Assembly (NCBI GenBank): GCA_938028705.1
Contig: CALIZI010000162.1
Location: forward strand, 1-57,342
DNA from: an uncultured Saprospiraceae bacterium
GTDB lineage: Bacteria > Bacteroidota > Bacteroidia > Chitinophagales > Saprospiraceae
Length of the DNA: 57,342 bases
Direction: 5' to 3'
In this document: one piece after another, positions 25,763 to 32,578 of the stretch
How the letters are laid out: every line of letters starts with the position of its first letter
Position numbering within the stretch: the stretch's first letter is position 1
Program-made: the position numbers and the translations under genes
The notes under the pieces: generated by a model
What the model saw: the letters and a program-made list of their open reading frames with translations, nothing else
Databases searched by the model: none
What the model was told of the DNA's origin: nothing

Positions 25763-26296
25763 ATGACCGTAACAGAAGCATATAGCGAAGTAGCAGAAAT
25801 ACTGGCAAAAGTAAGTCCGCTGGAAATTTCAAATTTATCGTCTTTAGAATTTATGTCGGAGCGTGTAGAAGAATTGGTCTATAAGAAAAAGGACGGTAAG
25901 ATTACCGAAGATGAAACGGTGGAATTGGAGCGTTATTTATCATTGGATTTGTTGATTAATTTAGCAAAAACCAAGGCAAAGCATATAGTTACGAATGGAG
26001 GTGATAGTCATGCTCCTACAAATTATAGTGAGGAAGAAAGAGGGTTGATTAAGCAAATTAAAAAAGGTGTATCACCGGATATTACACAACGATTTGACCA
26101 ATTGAATCAGGAACAGCGAGAGAGAAAATTGACGGATGCAGAAGAAGAAGAATTAACCAGACTTGTTGACACCATAGAAGAAGCTACCGCAAAACGTCTC
26201 GAAAATATGATAAAACTGGCTAAAATATGGAATGTCTCCATAGATGAGGTCATGGAAAAACTAAATATCAAAGCACCCGAACCGTATGTCTGGTAA
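25763..26296 (+). CDS. Helical partner protein A3 of the HNH pair
   Basis: This 177-residue helical protein has N-terminal residues 1-75 almost identical to A2. A diverged C-terminal half contains NYSEEERGLIKQ and IEEATAKRLENMIKLAKIW and ends EPYVW. The stop codon overlaps the start of H3 by 11 nt, exactly as in the other pairs. No enzyme motif was seen. It probably acts with H3. Confidence 0.72.
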   Translation: MTVTEAYSEVAEILAKVSPLEISNLSSLEFMSERVEELVYKKKDGKITEDETVELERYLSLDLLINLAKTKAKHIVTNGGDSHAPTNYSEEERGLIKQIKKGVSPDITQRFDQLNQEQRERKLTDAEEEELTRLVDTIEEATAKRLENMIKLAKIWNVSIDEVMEKLNIKAPEPYVW

Positions 26297-26717
26297 ATAC
26301 ATTGCTGTAAAAATTAGGCGAAAGGTTATCCAATATTCCGGTGGTCGATGTGAGTATTGTCGATGCATGGAAAAATATGCTATTCACACTTTTAATATTG
26401 ACCATATTAATCCCCTAAGCAAAGGCGGATTGGATGTTCTTCTTAATTTGGCATATTCCTGTGGAGGCTGCAACCGTTTTAAGACAATAAAAACCACCGC
26501 AACCGACCCCGAAACACAACAAAAAGTCCGCCTATTCAATCCAAGAACAGATGATTGGAATGAACATTTTAAATGGAGCGACGACACTCTGCAAATGATT
26601 GGATTGACTACCATAGGACGAGCAACAATTGACTGCCTGAAACTCAATCGAGAAGGTGTCGTCAATATCAGACGACTTACTGTAATGAGTGGCGAACATC
26701 CACCGAAAGATAAATAA
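26286..26717 (+). CDS. HNH endonuclease H3
   Basis: This 143-residue HNH protein has an intact CEYCRC, IDHINPLSKGG, LLNLAY and CGGCNRFK. The C-terminal half is nearly identical to H2, and the N-terminal nuclease core is its own. It completes the third pair of the array and is followed by the usual spacer and U3. Confidence 0.85.
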   Translation: MSGKYIAVKIRRKVIQYSGGRCEYCRCMEKYAIHTFNIDHINPLSKGGLDVLLNLAYSCGGCNRFKTIKTTATDPETQQKVRLFNPRTDDWNEHFKWSDDTLQMIGLTTIGRATIDCLKLNREGVVNIRRLTVMSGEHPPKDK

Positions 26718-26744
26718 ATAATTGATAATCAAGGTGTTAAAAAC

Positions 26745-27413
26745 ATGACTACAACACACAAAAATATCATTCAAGACATTCTACAATCACCTAATCCACA
26801 GGCAATTGTAAAAGAAGTCAATGAAACATTGGAAGCAGAACACAAACGCCGTCTTCAATTTTATAATGATATTGACGATGATGTAAAGGCAGAATTTATT
26901 AATGGAGAGGTGGTGATTCATTCGCCTGTAAAATTGGAGCATAATGATGTCGGTATAAATTTGTCCGACTTGTTATCTCCCTACAATAAAAAATATAAAT
27001 TAGGCTATCTTGGATATGATAAGGTGATGATTGAATGTACTCGTAACAGTTACGAACCGGATATTTGTTTCTTTTTGAATGAAAAATCAAAGCACTTCAA
27101 AAAAGGACAAAGTATTTTTCCTCCGGCTGATTTGGTCATCGAAATTCTCTCCAAAAGTACCGCTAAAAATGACAGAGGTATCAAATTCGAGGATTATGCC
27201 GAAAACAATATCCGCGAATATTGGATAATTGACCCCATAAAAGAAACCATCGAGCAATACCGATTAGACGAAACAGGCACTTACGAACTTATCCTAAAAT
27301 CCGGCGAAGGACACATCACATCAGAAGTAATTGAAGGTTTCAAAATTCCCATTCGTGCGATATTTGATGTAGATGAAAATTTGAAGACTTTGGGAGAAAT
27401 TTTAAAAACATAA
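26745..27413 (+). CDS. Uma2 family (DUF820) nuclease U3
   Basis: This is the third Uma2 protein of 222 residues. The core has EPDICFFLNEKS, PADLVIEILSKST and RGIKFEDYAENN. The start and end match U1 almost exactly and the core is distinct. It is the last gene of the array. The next gene, a VWA protein, follows after 42 nt in the same direction, with no terminator between. Confidence 0.85.
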   Translation: MTTTHKNIIQDILQSPNPQAIVKEVNETLEAEHKRRLQFYNDIDDDVKAEFINGEVVIHSPVKLEHNDVGINLSDLLSPYNKKYKLGYLGYDKVMIECTRNSYEPDICFFLNEKSKHFKKGQSIFPPADLVIEILSKSTAKNDRGIKFEDYAENNIREYWIIDPIKETIEQYRLDETGTYELILKSGEGHITSEVIEGFKIPIRAIFDVDENLKTLGEILKT

Positions 27414-27455
27414 AACAACTACAACACAACGACACCAAAACACCACAACACAATT

Positions 27456-28778
27456 ATGTTTCAAAGCCTACCACATACATTTCGCAAGCACCACATCCAA
27501 GCCGATGTGCGGGTGCTGTTGCAATTGCGTCGAGCGATAGAGAAGGGATTGGTCAATACGACGGGCGATTTATACGTCGTCTTGAAGGGATTGCTAACCA
27601 ATGACCCGAAGGATTTCGGACCTTATACGACAGCATTTTACGAGTATTTTTTGGATGTAGAAATTGGTAAAGGCGAAAGTCTTGAAACCGCACTCCTACG
27701 CTCCGAAGCCTTCAAAGAATGGAAAAAAGAACGCATTGACGATGACATTATTCCCGACATTAAAGAACTGATTGACAGGTTTTTAGACGAAGTACACCTG
27801 ACTACGCTCGACATCAAAAAAGTCATAGACGGCGCAGACATCTTCAACCAAGACAATCCTGATGCCCCTGATACCCAAACCGACGAAAACCCTGAACGCC
27901 CCACCGAACTCGACAAAGCCGTTGATTACAGCAACATCCCACTCGAAGAAATTTTGGAACGCATGAAGCGCGTGGCAGAACAACAGCGCGAGAAGCATTT
28001 TGGCGGAAGCCATTGGATAGGCAGTGGCGGCACTTCGCCCTATGGCAACAACGGTGCAGCACCCGGCGGCGTGCGTACAGGTGGCACTGGCGGCGGCAAA
28101 ATGGCACGCGCCATTCTCAATGATGCCAAATTTTTCCCCGTTGATACCCGTAGCATCCTCAAAGACGATAATATTGACGCTGCCCTAGCTGCCCTCAAAG
28201 GCATCGAAGACGAGTCGGCAGAGGTTATCCTCGACATCCCGACTACGATTACCGAAGGACTGAAACAAGGCGGTATTTTCCTCCCTTACGAGCGCGAAAA
28301 AATCACGCAAAAGGTGCAAGTCATCCTGATGATTGATAACGGCGGCTACTCCATGACACCTTACATCAAGCATGTGCAAAAGTTATTTTCCAAGATGAAA
28401 ACCCGCTTTGCACACGACCTCAAGACCTATTATTATCACAACACGATTTACGGCGGTGCCTACTCGGATGTGCGTCGTCGCAATTTCGTTTCGATAGATA
28501 AAATTACTTCGCTGGACAAAAATTATAGCGTATTCGTCATCGGCGATGCAGATATGGCTCCCTACGAACTCGGCAGACAAAGCCTCGAAACTTGGCAAGC
28601 CCTCCGCGAGCGTTTCAAGCGCATCGCATGGATGAACCCGATGCCGCAAAAGTATTGGTATGGCTCAGATACAGTGCCGGCACTTGGAAGTATTATTCCG
28701 ATGTATCCGCTTACGCCGCATGGAATTGGGGAAGCGGTCGTGGAGATGAATTATCAGAGGAAGTATGCGAAGAGATGA
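27456..28778 (+). CDS. VWA domain protein, CoxE-like
   Basis: This 440-residue cytoplasmic protein carries a linker EREKHFGG-like segment and WIGSGGTSPYG, typical of CoxE-type VWA proteins. The C-terminal von Willebrand A domain starts MIDNGGYSMTPYI near residue 291. In place of the metal-binding DxSxS it has DxGxY, as I recall for this subgroup, so metal binding may be altered. These proteins normally act with a MoxR-type AAA ATPase as a chaperone that inserts cofactors or remodels complexes. No MoxR gene is in the window near it. The upstream neighbour is the nuclease array, so the partner may lie elsewhere. Confidence 0.75.
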   Translation: MFQSLPHTFRKHHIQADVRVLLQLRRAIEKGLVNTTGDLYVVLKGLLTNDPKDFGPYTTAFYEYFLDVEIGKGESLETALLRSEAFKEWKKERIDDDIIPDIKELIDRFLDEVHLTTLDIKKVIDGADIFNQDNPDAPDTQTDENPERPTELDKAVDYSNIPLEEILERMKRVAEQQREKHFGGSHWIGSGGTSPYGNNGAAPGGVRTGGTGGGKMARAILNDAKFFPVDTRSILKDDNIDAALAALKGIEDESAEVILDIPTTITEGLKQGGIFLPYEREKITQKVQVILMIDNGGYSMTPYIKHVQKLFSKMKTRFAHDLKTYYYHNTIYGGAYSDVRRRNFVSIDKITSLDKNYSVFVIGDADMAPYELGRQSLETWQALRERFKRIAWMNPMPQKYWYGSDTVPALGSIIPMYPLTPHGIGEAVVEMNYQRKYAKR

Positions 28779-28858
28779 TTTTTTGGAACTTTTTTGTAGA
28801 AATAAGTGTACATTATGTATCCCTATTTCTATTCATTTCTATAAAAAATTTTAACATT

Positions 28859-29056
28859 ATGAATAACGAGGAATTAACTGTAAATGATTTGGATTTCATT
28901 TTAGTATCATTAGAATATTCCAAAAAAAACTTTAGAGAATCTAAAGATATTCCCTACGAGGAAAGAAGGAAAAAGCAAGATAGAGTTGACGAAATCGCGA
29001 ATAAAGTAAGAACACTTAAAAAAGAAGGCTCATGTAGGAAATTAGGTGGAATGTGA
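28859..29056 (+). CDS. Small charged protein whose 3' end is a MITE
   Basis: This 65-residue ORF starts MNNEELTVNDLDFILVSLEY and is rich in Lys and Glu. It is probably a helical protein. The last ten codons or so lie within the 144-bp element at 29027-29170, so the natural C-terminus was replaced when the element inserted. Product unknown; it may no longer work. Confidence 0.45.
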   Translation: MNNEELTVNDLDFILVSLEYSKKNFRESKDIPYEERRKKQDRVDEIANKVRTLKKEGSCRKLGGM

Positions 29057-29170
29057 AGCAAGCCCAAATCCTATAAGGTTTTCGAAAACCTTATAGGATT
29101 GATTACCAGAGTTTTACTTCAACTTAAAATCGAAATCAATCTGCGTTCCACCTGATATCCTACATGAGCC
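29027..29170. mobile_element. 144-bp MITE-like element with 8-bp target duplication
   Basis: Termini GGCTCATGTAGGAAATTAGG and, reversed, GGCTCATGTAGGATATCAGG form terminal inverted repeats of 25 bp. A perfect 34-bp palindrome (half AATCCTATAAGGTTTTC) sits inside at 29067-29100. AAAAAGAA flanks both ends at 29019-29026 and 29171-29178. It has no coding capacity of its own. Confidence 0.82.
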
Positions 29171-29204
29171 AAAAAGAAATCCAAACTATGTAAATTTCAT
29201 TTCC

Positions 29205-29330
29205 ATGCAACTACAAATCATAAAATCAAAAATCCTCCCCATCCTCCATAAGCACGACACCATACGTGCGGCTAATATTGCGAATATCCCTTTTTTCACT
29301 TATTTTCATCAAAAAAATAACAAGATATGA
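29205..29330 (+). pseudogene. Remnant of a small nucleotidyltransferase (MNT-type) gene
   Basis: The 41-codon frame starts MQLQIIKSKILPILHKHDTI, the usual N-terminus of minimal nucleotidyltransferase proteins. The GSFARGE catalytic segment that should follow is absent. A second fragment with almost the same start lies at 30930. Minimal nucleotidyltransferases are antitoxins of HEPN toxins, so these look like leftovers of TA genes. The frame overlaps the next gene by ATGA. Confidence 0.55.
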
Positions 29331-29593
29331 TAGTAACGACAAATTTTCAGACCCTTACAGAAATCAAGGAAGCCTATCCTGATGTATGGGTTTTATTGGC
29401 AAATCCAGTCTTTGAGAAAGGGCAGGTTCGGGGTGGAATTGTATTACATTGTGCCGAAGACAAAAGAGATTTGATTGAAGCTAAACAAAATCTGGATATT
29501 GAACAATATGAAAAGATAACATGGACATATACAGGTGTTTATCCAAAAGAAAAAAAGATGTGGACGGGTATTCATCGGAGAATAGTAAATTAA
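29327..29593 (+). CDS. Conserved small protein, unknown function
   Basis: This 88-residue protein (FQTLTEIKEAYPDVWVLLAN, then GGIVLHCAEDKRDLIE) looks like a compact alpha/beta domain. I recall similar small proteins in Bacteroidota but no function. It lies 20 nt before the 342-residue antitoxin-like gene in the same direction and may belong to that operon. Confidence 0.5.
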   Translation: MIVTTNFQTLTEIKEAYPDVWVLLANPVFEKGQVRGGIVLHCAEDKRDLIEAKQNLDIEQYEKITWTYTGVYPKEKKMWTGIHRRIVN

Positions 29594-29613
29594 ATTATTT
29601 AAAAATAAAAACA

Positions 29614-30642
29614 ATGTCAGCACTATCCATTGCACAACCGATGACTGCCTACATGAGCATTTTAAGGAATGAGGAAACTAATAATTCTTCCTTAAAAAAT
29701 GCTTTCGATGAGTTGGTGGATTTAATTAGTATTAGAATTGAAAATAAATCTATTGATGAGGTAGCTGATGGATTGAAAGAAAAAGTATTTGATATTCGAT
29801 TAGACTTAATTAGCTCATTATCAAATAATCATATTAATTTTGAAAATTATTTTGATTTAATAAATGAAAAAATATCAGCGATAAATTACGCTCTGAATCA
29901 TGCAGAGTTATTTGATACACAAAAAAAAACTTTATTAATTTTTAAAAAAATTATTTTTAAATTTATAACAGAAAAAAACATTACTGATTTTAAAGATGCT
30001 CAGATTGAACTTCAAAATAATCTGCCAAATTACAGTGCATTTATCTTTCTAAAATCTCATCCAAATCCTCAAACAAAATATTTTCCGAAGTGGCTTGACG
30101 AATCTCTCAAACTTGATATTGGACTCATTATCGCTGATATGGTTTTTGATAAAAAAATCAACCTCAACCAAAAAAGAATCCAACAAGAACTCATCCCTTT
30201 TCTCAATAAAACCATAGACCGCTTCGGCGCATATTCCATTTTTACAGAGTTTTGGAAACCGGAAAAAGACGACCATTCGCCCGAAACCTACAAAATGCAA
30301 ATTCTCGCCGATACTATTCGCATGAATAACAATTTGCAACCTTTAATCCTTGAAAATGAGGAAGATTTGGAAGATGTAGGTTTGGCATTGGCTATGGAAG
30401 AAGTATCAGCCGTAAAAGAATATGTAGATACAGAAACATTTTTAAATCAACTACGGGGCTTTGTAGAAGATGACGGTGGAAATGAAGAAACCATTTACGG
30501 AAATTGGAACAACATCCAGGAAACACTACTCTTACTCAACGATAAAAGGGCAGTAAATGCCATACAAGAAGCACACGAAAACCACAAAAACGGCACCAAC
30601 AGTGAAGGTAAAACCATAGAAGAAATCTTTACGGATGTATAA
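29614..30642 (+). CDS. Large antitoxin-like protein paired with YoeB-type toxin
   Basis: The ATG at 29614 is used. The 342-residue protein overlaps the toxin gene by 8 nt. Its last 45 residues (WNNIQETLLLLNDKRAVNA, then IEEIFTDV) match the C-terminal toxin-wrapping segment of YefM-type antitoxins. Those are normally about 80 residues. Here the segment is preceded by about 295 residues of mostly helical, Asn/Lys-rich sequence of unknown nature, instead of the usual small Phd DNA-binding domain. The middle contains FLKSHPNPQTKYFPKWLD and ENEEDLEDVGLALAMEEVS. The pairing strongly suggests an antitoxin or toxin regulator with an extra sensing domain. Confidence 0.65.
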   Translation: MSALSIAQPMTAYMSILRNEETNNSSLKNAFDELVDLISIRIENKSIDEVADGLKEKVFDIRLDLISSLSNNHINFENYFDLINEKISAINYALNHAELFDTQKKTLLIFKKIIFKFITEKNITDFKDAQIELQNNLPNYSAFIFLKSHPNPQTKYFPKWLDESLKLDIGLIIADMVFDKKINLNQKRIQQELIPFLNKTIDRFGAYSIFTEFWKPEKDDHSPETYKMQILADTIRMNNNLQPLILENEEDLEDVGLALAMEEVSAVKEYVDTETFLNQLRGFVEDDGGNEETIYGNWNNIQETLLLLNDKRAVNAIQEAHENHKNGTNSEGKTIEEIFTDV

Positions 30643-30907
30643 AATTCTAATCTTGAAAAAGGCAGAGGATGACCTTGAGAATTTTCGTAATGGAGATAGG
30701 TCAAGTTATGTCAAATGCTTTGATTTGTTAAGAAATATTGCGACTGACCCTCGTAATGGAATTGGAAAACCAGAAAAGTTGAGGTATTACGAAGATAGGG
30801 AGGTATATAGTCGAAGAGTCAACAAAAAGGACAGAATGAGATATGAAATTTACGAAGAAGAACTCCTTGTAGAAATCATAGCTTGCAAAGGTCACTACAA
30901 TGATTAA
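30635..30907 (+). CDS. Txe/YoeB family mRNA interferase toxin
   Basis: This 90-residue protein is of the RelE superfamily, YoeB group. YoeB cuts mRNA at the ribosome. Family residues are present: the E of GKPEKLRYYE, the arginines of YSRRVNKKDRMRYEI and the H-Y pair of CKGHYND that forms the active site. Length is typical. It overlaps the upstream antitoxin-like gene by 8 nt, the usual TA order, so the pair should be transcribed from the antitoxin promoter. Confidence 0.9.
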   Translation: MYKILILKKAEDDLENFRNGDRSSYVKCFDLLRNIATDPRNGIGKPEKLRYYEDREVYSRRVNKKDRMRYEIYEEELLVEIIACKGHYND

Positions 30908-30929
30908 TGCTGTTCTATCATTGAAATAA

Positions 30930-30989
30930 ATGACACAATTACAAACCATAAAATCAAAAATTCTCCCCATCCTCCACAAACATACTTGA
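30930..30989 (+). pseudogene. Second remnant of an MNT-type nucleotidyltransferase start
   Basis: ATG at 30930 starts MTQLQTIKSKILPILHKHT and then meets a stop. It is nearly the same as the fragment at 29205. The rest of the gene is missing. Confidence 0.5.
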
Positions 30990-31083
30990 AGGGGCAGGAC
31001 ATGGCGGGACAGGATTTGTAGAAACAATTATGGAAGCTCTTGATGAGTTTTCATAGGATGTTTTGTAGGTGTGATTAAGCCTG

Positions 31084-31152
31084 AATTTCGATATATTGGC
31101 TAAAATGAACATCGCACTGGATGTGGAGTTTCGGATAGAAGTGGCGGAGTAA
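31084..31152 (+). pseudogene. 3' fragment of an HTH antitoxin gene
   Basis: The frame encodes NFDILAKMNIALDVEFRIEV and ends in a stop. It matches the end of the intact HTH gene at 32112 (NFDMLAKMNIALDVKFRVEL). It shows that a second copy of this gene once stood here. The stretch 30908-31227 otherwise holds no gene. Confidence 0.65.
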
Positions 31153-31175
31153 ACACAGGGAGTGCTTCATTTCAC

Positions 31176-31206
31176 TTGTAAAAATGAATGCGATTGCTTA
31201 TATTTG
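31176..31206 (+). promoter_or_regulatory. Bacteroidota-type promoter for the 31228 gene
   Basis: TTG at 31176-31178 and TATATTTG at 31199-31206 are separated by 20 nt, close to the Bacteroidota consensus TTTG-N19-TAnnTTTG. The start codon is 22 nt downstream of the -7 box, giving a leader of about 15 nt. Confidence 0.6.
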
Positions 31207-31227
31207 TATGAATAAAAAAATAAAAAA

Positions 31228-31605
31228 ATGTTAGGATTTCCTAAAGCAGCACATAGTAAATACGAGGTCATCATGGACATTTTATCCTTCAAATCATTGC
31301 ATGAAAAATGGGATGGATTTGATGCTATTCCATTAGAAGTTAGGAGTGCGACCAACTCTATCAAATTAATGGACTACATCGGAGAGGATGTTTTTTGTAG
31401 CATCACCAATTATTATCCGAACCCAAATGGTACAATTACATTTGAATGGGAAAATAAGGAAAACGAAATAGTCTCTGTGGAAGTTGGTAATGATACCTTC
31501 ACTTACTTTGTAGATGTAGCCGCTACGGAAACCAAGTTTTATAATAATCTACCGCTTGATATTGAGCATACTGAAGTGCTTTCAAAATACATTCAAGCCA
31601 TCTGA
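31228..31605 (+). CDS. Unknown protein, first gene of a conserved pair
   Basis: This 125-residue protein has motifs LHEKWDGFDAIPLEV, YPNPNGTITFEWENKENE and GNDTFTYFVDV. I recall similar proteins in scattered bacterial genomes next to a second gene like the one at 31614. The GTITFEWEN and GNDTFTYFV parts suggest a beta-sheet domain. Function unknown. It has a good promoter and lies 8 nt before its partner, which with the HTH gene after it suggests a TA- or defence-like unit. Confidence 0.55.
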   Translation: MLGFPKAAHSKYEVIMDILSFKSLHEKWDGFDAIPLEVRSATNSIKLMDYIGEDVFCSITNYYPNPNGTITFEWENKENEIVSVEVGNDTFTYFVDVAATETKFYNNLPLDIEHTEVLSKYIQAI

Positions 31606-31613
31606 CACCTCGA

Positions 31614-32087
31614 ATGAAAGATATTAAACTACCGGAAATTATTGGAGATAACGAAAAGATTATCAGAGCGATATACTCACCTATCAATCTCCACAAAAAT
31701 AAAACAAGACTCAATAATAATTTTTACAGACCTCCTGCCGATTCCAATGAGGTTTCCGTCAATCGTTTTGATTTTACGGATGTCGTCTTTATGAAAGAAT
31801 TGGCTAAAAAGTTTCAAAAGCCGGAAAGTCGTAGGATATATTTTGGCTTTGCTATGCTTGATGCCCTTGAAATCAGAGCAAGTCAATTAGAAGTCGTTTA
31901 CTCGCCACTAACAAAACCTGTCATTAACAAGTTTCACGCAGATATTATATTTGAACATACTCCCAAAAGAGGCGAACAGCTACCCGCCGAAGTGAGCTAC
32001 AAAATAAGAGAACTTACAAAAAAAGCAAGGTTTTATGAAGACCCGCAACCTGAGAATGAAGGTTGGGGTGGGGATGAATTGGTGTGA
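31614..32087 (+). CDS. Unknown protein, second gene of a conserved pair
   Basis: This 157-residue protein starts with an IIRAIYSPINLHKNK segment and contains NFYRPPADSNEVSVNRFDFT and ESRRIYFGFAMLDALEIRA. It has conserved R, D and F residues but no motif that I can assign. It follows the 31228 gene after 8 nt and precedes the HTH gene by 24 nt, so all three are probably cotranscribed. Confidence 0.55.
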   Translation: MKDIKLPEIIGDNEKIIRAIYSPINLHKNKTRLNNNFYRPPADSNEVSVNRFDFTDVVFMKELAKKFQKPESRRIYFGFAMLDALEIRASQLEVVYSPLTKPVINKFHADIIFEHTPKRGEQLPAEVSYKIRELTKKARFYEDPQPENEGWGGDELV

Positions 32088-32111
32088 TTTCCTTTTGATA
32101 AAACTATAATT

Positions 32112-32411
32112 ATGAATAATCCAATCCAATCCAGAGCAAAAAGCCTTCTGAGTATTGATACACCCGAAGAACGCTATGAACTGGAAAAAACACGTCTGCA
32201 CTTTGCCTTTCTAAGTGGTATTGAGCGTAGTATGGAAGCCCAAAATATCAGCCGCGAAGAACTCGCCCAACGCATCGGCACCTCCACAGGCTACCTGACC
32301 GAACTTTTCAGAGGAACTAAATCACTGAATTTTGATATGTTGGCTAAAATGAACATCGCACTTGATGTAAAATTTCGGGTGGAGTTGGTGGATGCGGCGG
32401 TGAACTCTTGA
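32112..32411 (+). CDS. XRE-type helix-turn-helix protein (antitoxin-like)
   Basis: This 99-residue protein has a helix-turn-helix of the Cro/C1 type, EELAQRIGTSTGYLTELFRG, in its middle, followed by LNFDMLAKMNIALDVKFRVE. Small HTH proteins of this form often act as antitoxins or autoregulators. It ends the three-gene unit from 31228 and may repress it. A fragment of another copy lies at 31084. Confidence 0.8.
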   Translation: MNNPIQSRAKSLLSIDTPEERYELEKTRLHFAFLSGIERSMEAQNISREELAQRIGTSTGYLTELFRGTKSLNFDMLAKMNIALDVKFRVELVDAAVNS

Positions 32412-32449
32412 TTTTTGATGTCACATTTCCGAGAAAATTGTACAAATAT

Positions 32450-32480
32450 TTTGCACAAGTAAATGATAGTGATATATTTG
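32450..32480 (+). promoter_or_regulatory. Consensus Bacteroidota promoter TTTG-N19-TATATTTG
   Basis: TTTG at 32450-32453 and TATATTTG at 32473-32480 have exactly 19 nt between them, matching the primary sigma consensus of Bacteroidota in every position. It drives the HEPN gene at 32579, leaving a leader of about 90 nt. Confidence 0.78.
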
Positions 32481-32578
32481 TGTATTAGATGTTTAACTTC
32501 AGAGGAACAGACTTTTCGAGTCAGGTTTTCTTGAAGTTTACACTTATTTTGGAAGTATAAGGAATAAACATATGAAAT

